The translations under genes and the position numbers were made by a program. DNA of 64,000 bases, from NCBI RefSeq assembly GCF_000003815.2, contig NC_049984.1:12269186-12333185 (forward strand). The letters run 5' to 3'. This DNA comes from Branchiostoma floridae. Lineage: Eukaryota; Chordata; Leptocardii; Amphioxiformes; Branchiostomatidae. Shown in pieces: positions 1 to 13,038 of this stretch (positions are counted from its first letter, which is position 1; every line of letters begins with the position of its first letter). The notes beneath the pieces were generated by a model, which saw only the letters and a program-made list of their open reading frames with translations, was not told the origin of the DNA and did not search any database.

Positions 1-167
1 GAGGGTATTGACAGTGTTTAAGACGCCGAGTATCTCCAATACACGTGCGTATTAAAAGATAGTGGACGGAATCTGTCGATACCATACGTTATGATCTAGT
101 GTTGTGGATCAATATAGGTAGTACTGAGTCCGTGCCGTGGTTCTGACGTGTGTTCTTTACCTCCCAG

Positions 168-3100
168 GAGCGCTGGCGTATGCGGAACTGGGGACCGCCA
201 TCCCGAAGTCAGGGGCGGAGTACCCGTACCTCTGGGAAGCCTTCGGTCCCATCCCGGCCTACCTCTACTCCTGGACCTCTGTTATTGTCACTAGGTATGT
301 CAAAATCAACCAACCCACTCTTAAGGTGGGATCTCACTGCACTTGGGGCACCGGTGCGGCACCACGGGGTTCGTTCACTGCGACACTGTTGTGTTATTTT
401 CGCCGATTTGTTTTTATAATTCAGATATTGCGTAATAATAGACAGCACAATATACAAAACTTAAGAAAATTCGTTCTTTATCTCTGAAATTAATTGAGTA
501 ATTTTCGAACCCCGCAGTGCCGCACCGGTGTCCCAACTGCAGTGAGAGTACCTTTAGTACGTACGTCTATTTATCATGTTTGTCATGTAGTGATTGAGCA
601 AGTACCGACAGGACGATAAAAATATGGATCTGAGGAATGCTATTTCAGTTAGCTTCTGATAGTGCGTCATCACATAATGTACAGTCTAAGGTTTTTGCTG
701 GTCGTCCGAAATGGAGTATTCAGCAACATACATAATCTTTATCTTTATTGCAAATTCATGCCCGAGGGCTAATTGCATACAGGGTAAGGTAGTAGTGGTA
801 TACATAAACATACTTAACAAAGAAGGGAAATGATAATCATAGAGAAATAAAAAGGGAATAACGTCTAAACTAAATCAATTTCTACTTAAGCTAATTGATG
901 GGTTTGTATATGTAGCAAATTGTCACGGTAAACAGTCGCTCTCAGAATGATAGCATGACATACAGATATTCTCTTACACAGAGCCACGTCAGCTGTCTAT
1001 ACAATATACCTTGGCCAGGCTATGCTAAACCGGGTTGAGGTTTCCACTTTTGTGGACGTGGTCTCCAACCTGCTGACATCCAATTAGAGAATAGGCTTCA
1101 CCTAAAGAAAACATTTAAGTGATTTTATGATTGGCTTGCAGCTGGATAGTTCTAAAGTCCAAGGGTACAAAAGTTAGCCCGGGTTAGCAGAGCCTTCCCC
1201 AGGTATATTGTAGAGGCCACGGACGAGGCACTGGGAAGGATACTTTGGCGTTGACATTGCCCTCTATGTTGGACTCTAGGCCTTCCATGTTGGCCCTCAT
1301 CTCGCTGAGCTTTGCTGATTACGCCACGGAACCGTTCTACGATGTTCACTGCCCTGCGCCAGACAGCGTCAAGAAAATACTGGCAGTTTTACTAGTGTGT
1401 AAGTAAAAACATACTTTTCTATAGCAAGTTTGTGGGCATGGTTAGATTATGATCCCCATAGTTTTATATTGATGATGATCGTCGAGCATCGGTACCTTGC
1501 AATTCGTCAAGAAGGTCAACATCATTCGGGGAAGGTATGAGGTCGTGGAACTCTAGTTATGAACAAAATCTCCTTCAAGTCTCCTTCAATAGCGTCCTTC
1601 AAGTCAAATGTATGGATAAATGTAAAGCAAACTATTTTCTGAAACACTTAAAAGCAGATACTTCATGTAAGAATACCCATTAAGATCTGCAGGTTGGAAC
1701 CAGGTAATTTGGCAAGTTACCAAATTGATTTTATCATCATTTGCCGATAGGTATTCCATGCTGGTCGCATCGCTGCAAAAGTATTCCTCTCACACGCTAT
1801 TATGACCAAAGGACGTCATCTAAATCCTAGTCTATTCATCACCCTTTGTAATCAACACGCCCCTTAATTAAGTCACATGCATGTTAAGCGCGGATCATTT
1901 CTCCAAAGAATATAAACAACGTCCCAATCAGATTACCTTAACGCAAGGCCTTGTACAATTTCTCTGAGGATCGTCTGATTAGATGAGCTAAGATCACCGC
2001 CTTGCCGCAAGGGAAAGTCTACCGATTCCTTCGTGACTATAATTGAATTACAAAATGATGTTGCCAATTTCAATGGAGGTTAAACTATTAAAACAAGCAC
2101 CCACCGCCCATCAATAGTGATCTGCGAATCGCTAGAGTCAACCGCCGCCCCGTCTGGATATACATACTTGCGACATCAGAAGACGCCATGTTATTGGTGA
2201 TCAGCTTCATTTACTATTGGAAAACAATTGAAGCGGGTCTAGTCACGTTTTGTATTAGAACTTCGCAGTTATCACCAAAACCTACCAAAACAATACGTCG
2301 GATTTGGGAGAATTTTGAACAGTTCGCCAACACACAAAACTTCACTCAACGGAATTTCGACTGAATCGTCCAGTCCTCTTCAGCTACCTGACCCAATCGC
2401 CCTGGGCACGTGACGTAATGCATCTGTGATGTCAGTAATAGGTAAAATATTGTTGGAAGTAGATATCGCTCCCCGTCTCGGTTAAAAGAATTCAATTGCT
2501 TGAGTTGGCGAACTGTCAATGATGTGACAACAAATTTTCATGCTAATACGTAGAGTTGAATGTAGTACATTTCTAGTATCATACTGGTTGTCATATATTT
2601 TATGATATTTTCACTTCTTGTCGCAGTGCTTATAACATTTGCCAACTGTTGGAGTGTGAAGCTAGCGACATCCATACAGAACTTCTTCACCGCCGCCAAA
2701 CTTCTCGCTGTTGCACTCTTAATCATGGTGGGATTTGTTATGCTAGGGTTCGGTACGTATCACTTTATCACCATGTATGGTAGTGTAGTGTAGTGTAGTG
2801 TAGTATCATATAGGGCTGATAATCCTCCCTGATGTATATACCATGTCATAAGATCCTATAACCACCGAATGAACCACTGCGTTCACGAAGCATACAGACA
2901 TACTTACAGATAAACAAAATACATAACAATTTGTACACATTTCTAAAAACAAGTGTTCCTGCAGTGGCAGTTGGATTTTAAGACATTTTATGACTCTGTT
3001 GTGCTGTTGAATATTCTCTTTGTAAATTGATAACATATTTTCCTACTCTAAGCTAGAGTAGAACATACCTGTTGTATATTGAACAAATATTGCGCTTGCA

Positions 3101-6100
3101 CTTTGTAGCCTTTCGGTAGAGTGATATAATGTACATGTAATATAAAACAATTGGTTTATTAGACGACTTATAGAAATATTGAACATCTCTACACTTCTTT
3201 TTTAACAGGTAACACAGAGCACTTACAAATAGAGAACAGTTTCCCGTCGGGCAAAAGTCCGTCCATTTCAGCAATAGGCGTAGCTTTCTATCAAGGTCTG
3301 TGGGCGTACGACGGATGGTGAGACATTTGTTTTGATTCCTCAGTGCTTCCCGTAACCATTACAGATCGTTTCTCTTGTCAAAAGGGACAACCGTTACTAA
3401 TAGCTTCTGTCTAATACTTGGCTCCAACTCGTAAAAGTAATATCGGATTATTTGTTAAGTAAATATAAAATGGCAGGCGCACATCTGTTCCAAAGATTTA
3501 AATTCTAGTCGCACCAAATTCCATTAGCTTTCAAAAACCAAGACGTCGTACTAAATGCCATTATCTTATCCAGAAGAACGACACTTTTAACTTAAAACTT
3601 CTTAAGACTAAAATTTGTAGAAGATGGCCATGTAGATGAGCACAGCCCTATCTTGTGATAAATCAGTACATCCTCTTTCTTTAACAGGAACAACTTGAAT
3701 TTCGTCACAGAGGAGATCAAGAACCCCTACGTGTAAGTAGCAGTTGCGTTACCTCGTAATGCTTCATTGTAGTTAATAATTTAAACACTGTCCTTCTCCG
3801 TTTGACATATCATTCAAAACCTACACCGTTTGATGGACACTCCATCCCCTCGGCTAGATTGTAACCATACATCAGCTAAGCCAAGAAAATACATCGCAGC
3901 AGGCAGGTACCAGCCCCCGTAATTGAATTGCCCTTCAATGGGCACATAAAGGGACGTTAGATGTTTAGTTACGATGGATATCGGTAGAGTTGAAGCCGTT
4001 TCGTTGAATATAAAGTTTAGAGGTTGAAAGCGGGGAAAAGATATCGCTGCCAGTGCACCTGATGCCGACGTGACGTCAGTAGCTCGTGATCAATTTCTCT
4101 CCATATACTTCGCTGGAGGTCTGATCACCAGAAAACTGCTTACCAGACGATTCTTACATGAGAGTGAGAAATACATGTATAGAAGAATGAATTCTTATGT
4201 GGTAACACATAACCTCAGCAGCCGACTGTATATATATCGTTTAACATTGTATATCGTGTATGAGTACATTTACATACATTTGCTAAACATTGTATATCGT
4301 GTATGAGTACATTTACATACATTTGCTACACTACTCCTCATCTTCCTCTAGCTTGAAAGCAAAGAATGGCCTTCATATCACTCGTTTTGGATCCTTAGAA
4401 AGCAGCACAAAGCACTCAGTAGATCACATTATCCACGAATCTACGTGTATGACAGGTCTGCAGGTACGCCGTATATGACCTGCCATGTTTTGACCCTGCT
4501 GCAGGAACCTGCCTCGGTCCATCATCGTCGGCATCCCGCTGGTCACAGGCTGCTACCTGCTGGTCAACATCGCCTACTTCACCGTCATGTCGCCGCTCGA
4601 GCTGCTGGAGTCTCCGGCAGTGGCGGCTGTAAGTGCAGACTGTTATAAACTAGGCACTCTTATGCCTCAACTATCCCATAGTCAAAGATGTTGCCGCTTG
4701 GGCAACACAGAATATCTGGCAACAGTTTTCTCCACCCTTTTCTGTCATTATTAGAGTTTCACTTAGTGTCATGTCTGTCCACTCTGAGTTACTGTCATCC
4801 CGTTTGTCCATCTTTCTTCCCAATTGGATGGTTCCTTGCATGGTAGTTTAGGCTAGTCCCAATGACCGTCACAGATGGGCCGCAAACACTTCGGTTTTTA
4901 TTAATTTCTTCGCTGTGTTTATGAGGTCTTCGTCCAGACCAAGGAGGTTTTATAAATGATAATCCTCCGTGATAAAACCTCATTGTCCGGGCCGATGTTT
5001 TACTTGATTCTATTCCGTACTTTAGCCCTCGATAGGCGTCTTGGTATGCAATCCCCGTAGTCTTCCGGATTGTCTTAGTTAAATGTGCATTATAGAATCC
5101 TTCAATCCCCTTTTAAATGTTGATGACCTCCATAACCATGTAAGGCGAATGCAAAAGGATGCTCATGGACTTTGGTGCGATTCTGACACCTTTTTACCGA
5201 ACCGATTCGATTCAACCAAGGCTGTTCCTACAAGCAATTTAAAGGCTAAACTGTAGATCTTCCCTCGGCTAGAGATTGGCTAATGGTCCTACCAAAGGAT
5301 CTACACTAGGGACCACACGCATGCATATGGGCCAGGAAATGGAAAACAAATTGGAAGTCGAACAATTCCTAGATTTTCTCTAATAATTGACTTTCAAGAT
5401 GCTCTACTTTCAACGTGCGCACAAGCTCTCAAACAGTTCAAAGCCGTTACAGCGAATACAAACTATCGTGAACCTCCTTTGGCTGATTACAAAGTCATTA
5501 GAGCCAGTCAACATCGTTAGAATTATACTGCGTCATTTAGCCTGTAACCAGTTTATGCTGGCCATTCGTTGGAGGGTCGTAAAAACACGTGTGTGAATAC
5601 CAGTGAGTTAACGTGGGGTGATAAAAGCGAGTGCTGATTTGTTAATCTATGTATACTGGTATTGAGGCCTCCCAAACACATGCGACAAATTACGAGTTCG
5701 GTCTACCATGGAGCGTAAATTTCATCATATATAATTATGTATTTCTATATGTATATAATCTCACTGGAGCCTGTCTAATAAACAGCATGGAGTGTTGATA
5801 AACGTTTTTGAAGTATTAATAGGAAAGAAATGACGTACATTGAAAATTAACAAACATGATTGAAACTACTACCACGCAGCTTCGGCAAAAAGCATTTGCA
5901 AATGCCTAAATGACTGAGCAGACTCCATCTAAAGTGTGTGCATTATGTAGCCATTCCGACTAGAAATTGTTCTCTGAAGCCGTTTACATCAGGGTATTTA
6001 CAGTTCCCCCGCACCACCTGCGCCCCTGATAAACTATCTCATGAAATCATCACAACCTATTTGCTGCCTCGTGTATAACCCATTCGCTCCTCGTTTAAGA

Positions 6101-9100
6101 ACGACAACCCAGTCTGTATTGTGAATAGACTGTCTTTGGAGTTTATGTAAAACTCAAACGTACTCGAAGAATAAAGTGAAAAACTTTAAGACCGTATAGG
6201 AGCTCCAAACTGTGACGTATTACCATTAGTAATTGTAAATAGCAACCAAGTCTGTATTCTTAGACTATTTAGGATTTAAGTGCAGCGTACTCTAAGAATC
6301 AAGTGAGAAACTTTGAGACGTTATACGAGCTCCAAATGGTGACTGATTGCATTGGTAATTGTCAATACCCTCCTTTTATTAGCGCGTTCGTGTATTGCAC
6401 CTGTATTGCTTACTTTCTAATCACTGTAATGTATTTTGAAGCTATTCTCTACCGTACATTCGGGTGTTAAGAGAACTCTACCTCCGCTGATCAGTCACAG
6501 TCAATGGTTTCCTAATACGGCCCATCTATCTTCATTTCTGTAACCATCAGTTGTGCTAATGTTCTTTGATTCCGTGCCACAGACGCTGGGTACTCGGACG
6601 CTGGGTGTAATGGCCTGGATAATACCGCTGTCAGTGGCGTTCTCTACCTTCGGAGCCGCCAACGGAACGTGCTTCACCTCAGGAAGGTACGGTACTTTGT
6701 GCAAAATAACCACGCAATATGCCATTTCACGGATCCAATTGCGCATGTCCCTGTCAAAGATGAAGGTCCCTGACCAGTCTCGAACATGATTTATACATGT
6801 CAAGATGTGTATGGCCTCCGTCGATTAGGTTTCATAACAATGCCCTGATGGGATTACGTTTCCGGGGCCTTCACCTTTAGCCTGCGCATGCGTAGTTGGA
6901 TCCGTGAAAGGATGTGTTGGGAATGGCAGATGGTGACGCTATGGAAAAGAAATTCCCGTGTTAGTGTGTCGACTTACGGCGTAGATCGTCTTACGAGCTA
7001 GATGTGGTAGCGTTTTCAAACAGGCTGTGGTAACATGGATTAAAGACAGCCTTTTCCGTAAGAAGACAAATGGGTCCCGTCAGAGACAAAGTGGGAGTAG
7101 TTTTTTTTTTGCGCCATCTATTGCCACTATGGAGCCAGGACACATGATCACACATGGCAGTTTCACAGTAAATGTTTTATCTATGTTGCCACTATTACTC
7201 GTAACGTGTACATTTGTCATTATATCATCCTATCAAATTATCCATTACACGAATCCCCCCCCGCGAAAAATCACTGACATTATTACTAGCTACAACAGGG
7301 AAGGCTGTAATGAAGAATATGAAAAGTGAAGTTCTCATATTACAGTCAGTTACTGTGCCACGCTTGCTACATACACGGAATGACTTTATTACACTGAGGA
7401 GTTCGTTTCTCATATAAACACGCATGCAGCCCCGGAGTGTGCCACCGTGCTCGGTGACTGTACCCAGTAATTATTCCGCATGAATGGCCCGGTATAATCT
7501 ATATAATCCGAAGGATATTTGATGTTTACATGAAAGCTAATGTAGCAAGACGCAATGAATCTTTCATGTAATTAACACCAGTTCCAAAACAACAGCGCAC
7601 CGCTCATATTAAGACAGCGGTCCTGGAGGATGGAGATAACGGTAATTGGCGCTATTTGCAGCCGTCAGATCTATCTCCAGCCTCTTATCTTCACAACAAT
7701 TTGACACATGTCATGTCGACATCGGGGCCACAGTTATAACTCACGACCAGAGACATCAGCGGGTGGGGCTAGCTCGCTTCACCCTGAACGTGGAAGCAAT
7801 CGTAACGTGGGTGCCATCTTCATAGGAAAGTTAGACTTTCTCATAAGAACACCATTTCAACTGAACGAAGTTTCAGATATGCCGCCAATATTAGCAATGT
7901 ATAAGTACTCATACACAGTGACATTGTTCAATATTTTCAGGTAGACACAAAGCTGATTAGATATGGTATACCATTTGGTGTTTACATGTACATGAATGTT
8001 TTTCATGGTTTATACCTTAAATGGTTTTAGTGCAGCTTGAGAAGAAAACCTTTACATTTTATAGACCCTGTTTGCTACAGCATCTCGGCGGGATACAATT
8101 TATCACTGATGCTTTATTTTGTTACCATATACATATATCAAACAAGAAATCAAAGACCCATGCCTCCATGCACGTGAAAAAATTGAGGGTTTTTGTGATT
8201 ATCTGTTAAATTCTAGCCCAATCCTTCTTTTATGCGCTTGAACAGATGATATTTAACGAGTCCCAATAGTACAAGCCAAACCGGGTGTCCAAACTGAGGT
8301 CATTGACCTTGCTTTGCAGACCAGCTGTCTACTGATTTACTTTTGGGGATGGGGTGTCGGCCTGCAGTAACTGGAAATACTGCCAGGGGGCCCAAAATGC
8401 TCGTTTTCTTGGAAGGCTCTATAACAATTCAAATTTCAACGTCCATACAAATCCATCAAAATGATCTTAAGTTATAGGCGCAAACATATACACAACCCAA
8501 AACAAGTCTAAGTATAGTGTTGGGCTCGGAATCTAGAGGTCTCGGGTTCGATACTAGCCATGTCCCCGACGTTGTGCCCTTGTGAAAGGCACTTTAGAGA
8601 CCTTCCACACTTCACCCAGGTGTAAAAATAGGTACCTGACTTCGGTCGGGTAGCTATAGGTAAAAAAGACTACCTTTACCTTCTGTCTGTGCCGTGTATG
8701 TGGCACTGTTGATATAAGTAACTAACTTGCGTGCAGTGCTACATTGTCCTCGTCTGTCCAAAAGCAAAATAAGCAGAAAATACAATACCCCCGAAGGTGA
8801 AAGTCCTTCCCTGAGGTAATAAGTACTCACAGATCAGAAGTATTCTAAATCTACACTGATACCACTTGTGATACATGCCGCAGAGCCTATCTTTTCGGTC
8901 ACAAGAATTATCTGAAAACGATTCCCAACATACATATCACTCCTTCCGTGCATTAGTCAGTCCTGTCAAAAAGCCTGACTATCGCCAAACGCTATCTTTA
9001 CTCGCTCAATCCTTTTAGTCTTGAGGATACTGATAAGATGAAGACCCATTGTACCATTACATCTGACGGAGAAGCATGCAGGTTCGGTCCTGCGTGCAAA

Positions 9101-12100
9101 TAGAAAGGTATATACAATATATGGATCATATTAGATATGGATCATATTAGAAAACGCTNNNNNNNNNNNNNNNNNNNNNNNNNNNNNNNNNNNNNNNNNN
9201 NNNNNNNNNNNNNNNNNNNNNNNNNNNNNNNNNNNNNNNNNNNNNNNNNNNNNNNNNNGAAAACCTTTCAAACTAACAATTCAATTGCAGGTTTTTGTGT
9301 TGATATATTTTGTACTGATTGTGTGCAATACTGTCGCCTGCCGCTAGGTTGTGCTACGTGGCTGCCCGTGAGGGTCACATGGTGTCCATCCTGTCCATGG
9401 TCCACGTCAGGCGGCTCACACCCTCACCTGCACTCATCTTCAACGTAAGGAATTTTCAACTTTTTGTATGGGAGCCTTCTATAGAACACTAGAATGCTTT
9501 TTGAAGGCCACAGCGAATACATATCATGGATTATATCTTATGCAGACTCCAAATCTAATACGAGAGCGCAAAAAGATGAACAATGCAAGAACAATAAAAG
9601 ATTTTTAAAATAAGACCATTTTTAGAAATCAGGCGAAAACCCGCGCGCTTTCTAATGTCATCCATTAAATTTACTTCATTTGAATGGTGAAAACTCTTTA
9701 TGTCAGAAGAACCACCTTCAAGTAGATATAAGCTGATACCAAGAATTCTTAGAGTTGAAACAGACACACGCGCTTTGACATTTCAAGAGCCTTGCTTTTC
9801 TTTCGCCGTATCGTCAGACAAACATATGGCTACATATCAAAACTAATTCACAGGATTATTTGCATTGATTCCTTTTTCTTTACTATTGAAATGAATATGC
9901 TATATGCATATAACCGTTACTCAAAACACTACTAAAACCCTCTTAAATAAAGTATTCATCTTTTTATTAAACAAGGAATCGTGATACACTTTTTGGTTTG
10001 TCCAACTTATCAGATGTTCAATAAATGTGTCCTCCGTCCTTGTAAACTACTTGTGACACTAAGTTTCCAGACAGCTATGTATTTGGGCTAAGTACATCTA
10101 CTAGATTCAAGCACAATCCCATCTTCATCAAAAAGCAATTCGACATAATAAGATATGATTTGGGGACTTGCGTGATACACAACATCATATAGAAATAATG
10201 GTAGCACATCTGGACATCTATATCCTGCTACAGCCACTAATCATGTACATTATTTATATCCGCTTAGTCTAATGGCACTGTCTTAGTGCTGCTGATTCCC
10301 TGAGAGGGCCATCAATTCTGAAACACTAGATCCTGTGCTGCGGTTTGTAGAGAGTGGAGGGTTTCAAACAGATGGTATACGTCACACAGAACTGTATGAC
10401 GATATGTATGATTTACGTACATTCTTCTATATTGAGCCACGCCCTCGGCCTGTACAATATACCTTGGGGAGGCTCTGTCCGCGAAACTGGGCTGAGGTTT
10501 CCACTTTTGTGGCCGTGGCCTCTAACCAGCTGTCAATCAATCAAAGAATCCACTAGATGTTTTCTTTATGTAACACCGATTCTCTGATTGGCTGACAATT
10601 GGTCAGAGGCCACGCCCACAAATGTGGAAACCTCAGTCCGGTTAAGCAGAGGCTCTCTAAGCCTTTGGTATATTGCATTGGTAGCGGGCGAGGCTCTACG
10701 TAGAAGAATGATGTACATACAATTATATAGCAATTAACCGAACAAATAATGGCACACTTTAAAAATGTTCGACCGTTTCAGAAAAGATGAAGAGATCAAA
10801 ATAAGTCCCTGCAATAGTGGATTATATACTAAATTAATGAGGAGGGGGATCCGGGAGACTATGGGAACAGGCAATTCAATGTAGTCTAATTATCTAACCA
10901 CAGAATATAGAAATAGTTTTACCCTACAACTGATTGATTTGCCTCGAGACTAAAGAATATAACAAATGGTGACAGTTGATAGGTCGTTTGTTTACACTTG
11001 CAATATATCACATCAGTCTTGCTCTCTCAACTAATTGATTCATTACCGCCGGAAATTACAGACGTTATAGAACGATGATTTGTGTACCTTTTCCGGTCCC
11101 CTGACTAATCCATGCTGTTCCCCTGCTTAATTAATTTGGCAATTGCTAATTCATCTTGTACAGGATGGGAACAACACTTGAGTATGAATAAGGCTCCCCT
11201 GATCACTTTAAATTCACATGTTCCATTTCCATTTCATGATTACAGAGCAGACGCACACGCGTACGGAATATCATAACGTGTGACGATAGAAACTTCAAAA
11301 CGTTCGGACAAGTATTCTTCTCCACTTTCCAGTCAAGGTTGGCTCTGGGTTGAGAGTAGCCTTGAATCCATCCTATTGTAGCTCGAGATCCTCTTATCAC
11401 ATCTAAGAATGATATGAGTCTTTATAGTGAGTTTGATTTGTACAAAATTCATGATCATAGTCGGCTGGCGCAGACGACTTTTAAAGATTAATATGCAACC
11501 GGTAACTTCGCCGGTCGGCCAGCTCTCGAACACTCCCGACTTACTCCCGACCATGGTTTGGATAAGATCGGGAGGCTATGCCGGCTATGTGTGACAGGAA
11601 CTTCAGTAGCTGTTGTTTTCAGATGGATACTACGTCTCGATCTATCGTCAATACAACCACAGTTATGTATTCTCGTCTTCTTTCCCAGGCTGTGCTGTCA
11701 GTGCTGATGATTCTCCCGTCCAACTTTGACGTCCTTGTGAACTACTTCAGCTTCGCGGCCTGGATGTTCTATGGCGGCACGTTCCTGGGTCTCATCGTCC
11801 TGCGCTTCACGAAACCAGACATGCCCAGACCGTACAAGGTGCATGTTTGTTTGTTGGGAATTTTAATTCCTAAGATACAAAGGCCAAACATTTCAAACAC
11901 TGTTTGTAGTTCTTGTAGTTCTTGAAGATTGAACTTTGTTGATTTTGACCTCGGAAGGGGAATGGAATGTCAATGGCATTGAATGACGCGCAACGGTAGT
12001 GTTTTGATTTTATTTTTGTTCCACAGAATATCGTCCACGGTTGTGCCCATCACACTGACTGTAACATGTATCCTGTATGCATATACCATGCCCTTGAAAA

Positions 12101-13038
12101 TCAACTTTTATAACTTCGTTGAAGAGGAAAACCCAGTTGTCTTGAAATGAACGGATGTGTGCACGTGTACGTGGACTCTCTGGAAAGCAGTGCCTGTGCC
12201 ACTGAGGAAGTTACCCTGATTAAAGAATACAGAAAAAAGGAGATTTCCCTGTCCTTTCCTCAACGTGGCACCACTTGTGTTCACTAATGAACATGTGACC
12301 AGTTGATTATGCCCTGGAATTGACGTTGTTTTGTTGCCTACTGTTTGAACGTCAGGTCCCTATCATCGTCGCTATTGTCGTCACGGTGGCGTCGGCCTAC
12401 CTGGTGGTGGCTCCTGTCATCTTTGAGCCCGCCCTGGAGTACCTGTACGCTCTGCTCTTCATCTTCGCGGGTCTCCTCCTCTACATCCCCTTCGTACATT
12501 ACAAGATATCGCCAAAGTGGATGGGTAAGAAATGCGTCATTTCTATCCGGTAGATGGGACGGAAGACACATATTGCATCTTTGAGACATACACTTCTGTG
12601 TTAGACAAAATACTATTAGACAATGTACGTTGCACAGAGGCATTGTGTATACGGTATCATAGAGGCATAGTCGGTTCCTATCAATAAACGAGTGGGTGAG
12701 GTGGCATTATCATAAAACAACTAGCATATATCAAGCCGGCACACGAGTAACACAAGTCCTGTATGACATATAGATCATTTCATCTCACACACCTTGAAGC
12801 ATTTGTTAAATCAAAGGTCAAGTTGAAAGTAATAGGCCCATTCTTAGTATACCCAGATGGAGAGCTAGCATTAGACTCAACTAAAGTGAAGTCAAAAATG
12901 AAATCAAAATGGAGCCGTCTCATTGGTTAATATGATGATTGCTGGTACTTATACTCCTTTTCTCCTACAGACCCAATAACCAGGCAATTGCAGTGTATCC
13001 TGGATGTGGTTCCAACCGAGCAGGAACCACTCGGCTGA
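168..13038 (+). CDS. Slc7a9-like: b(0,+)-type amino acid transporter light chain, Slc7a9-like copy A (5' end outside window)
   Basis: Eleven exons, read from conserved protein blocks, AG/GT borders and matching phases: 168-294, 1280-1398, 2627-2752, 3209-3317, 3688-3732, 4505-4628, 6583-6686, 9348-9444, 11689-11838, 12356-12524, 12971-13038 (TGA 13036-13038). The first coding exon (N-terminus and TM1) must lie left of base 1. Family knowledge: SLC7 light chains are 12-TM LeuT-fold exchangers that join an SLC3 heavy chain; b(0,+)AT with rBAT takes up cystine and cationic amino acids in exchange for neutral ones at the plasma membrane. Seen: [19 protein letters not shown], the TM6 block GLWAYDGW followed by [11 protein letters not shown]8 [25 protein letters not shown] (TM10), and a C-terminus [12 protein letters not shown] like the vertebrate b(0,+)AT end. 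The heavy-chain disulfide cysteine is kept (EPFYDVHC in the second exon). Unlike copy B, the TM3-TM4 region is split by an intron (295-1279). Only one exon 7 is seen, but the next intron holds an assembly gap. A possible ATTAAA poly(A) signal lies near 13474. Confidence 0.9.
735..800 (-). repeat. dispersed repeat tail (LINE-like 3' end)
   Basis: On the minus strand this reads GCCCGAGGGC-type sequence matching the segments at 22991-23065 and 31137-31213 (TTAGCCCTCGGGC, then TTGCAATRAACA). Three copies in 64 kb with an AATAAA-like end suggest the 3' tail of a non-LTR element or SINE; no coding part is seen. Confidence 0.5.
981..1235. mobile_element. palindromic MITE, family 1, degenerate copy
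   Basis: Both ends carry the inverted block seen in the better copy at 10421-10709: GAGCCACG...CAATATACC on the left and GGTATATTG...GGCCACGGACGAGGC on the right, with GAGGTTTCCACTTTTGTGG inside the left arm. It sits about 45 bp before the second visible exon of transporter copy A (1280), so it may supply part of the intron's 3' region. Class unknown; no clear target-site duplication. Confidence 0.6.
2777..2804 (+). repeat. (GTGTA)n short tandem repeat
   Basis: About five copies of a TAGTG pentamer directly after the exon ending at 2752, inside the following intron of transporter copy A. Confidence 0.8.
4243..4328 (+). repeat. 43-bp unit, two tandem copies
   Basis: A 43-bp block starting AACATTGTATATCGTG at 4243 is repeated almost exactly from 4286. 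It lies in the intron before the exon at 4505 of copy A. Confidence 0.9.
4933..4992. mobile_element. micro-palindromic insertion, 46 bp, with imperfect 7-bp flanking repeat
   Basis: The 46-bp core at 4940-4985 starts CAAGGAGGTTTTAT and ends ATAAAACCTCATTG, inverted copies with one mismatch and a degenerate centre. It is flanked by TCCAGAC (4933-4939) and TCCGGGC (4986-4992), 5 of 7 bases equal. It shares its ends with the elements at 46573, 47410 and 52872. Confidence 0.55.
4993..6582 (+). other. intron of copy A; ~128-bp duplicated segment at 6105-6370
   Basis: No coding signal is seen in this part of the intron between the exons at 4505-4628 and 6583-6686. Around 6105-6370 a block is present twice in tandem with many differences: CAGTCTGTATT / AAGTCTGTATT, and AGGAGCTCCAAACTGTGAC / ACGAGCTCCAAATGGTGAC about 128 bp further on. 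Confidence 0.6.
6725..6909. mobile_element. MITE family 2, 185 bp
   Basis: Terminal inverted repeat TTTCACGGATCCAA on the left matches the reverse complement of the right end (TTGGATCCGTGAAA). Inversion continues inward through GCGCATG and GAAGGYCCC blocks for about 45 bp. A diverged second copy is at 24461-24678, in intron 1 of transporter copy B. It begins only 38 bp after exon 7 of copy A. Confidence 0.75.
6910..9158 (+). other. intron 7 of copy A, left of the gap
   Basis: No second exon-7-like sequence (TLGxR...STFGAxNG) is seen here. It contains a full SINE (8512-8785) and otherwise unassigned sequence. Confidence 0.5.
8512..8785 (+). mobile_element. tRNA-derived SINE
   Basis: The head has a Pol III B-box-like GGGTTCGATAC (about 8544) after a degenerate A-box. 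A body follows with TTGTGCCCTTGTGAAAGGCAC and CACCCAGGTGTAAAAATAGG, then an end with GTGGCACTGTTGATATAAGT and GTCCTCGTCTGTCC and an A-rich tail. The reverse complement of nearly the same element is at 34926-35125, which helps fix its limits. Confidence 0.75.
9159..9258. other. assembly gap, 100 N
   Basis: A run of exactly 100 N, a scaffold placeholder of unknown true length. It lies in the intron between exons 7 and 8 of transporter copy A and could hide further exon-7 copies like those in copy B. Confidence 1.
10421..10709. mobile_element. palindromic MITE, family 1, best copy (289 bp)
   Basis: The two halves are inverted copies of about 140 bp. The left arm runs ATTCTTCTA, GAGCCACGCCC, CAATATACC, GAGGTTTCCACTTTTGTGG, GCCGTGGCCTCT. 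The right arm read on the other strand gives ATTCTTCTA, GAGCCTCGCCC, CAATATACC, GAGGTTTCCACATTTGTGG, GCGTGGCCTCT. There is no coding capacity. Further copies are at 981-1235 and, truncated, at 36575-36660; all three are in introns of the two transporter genes. Confidence 0.8.
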
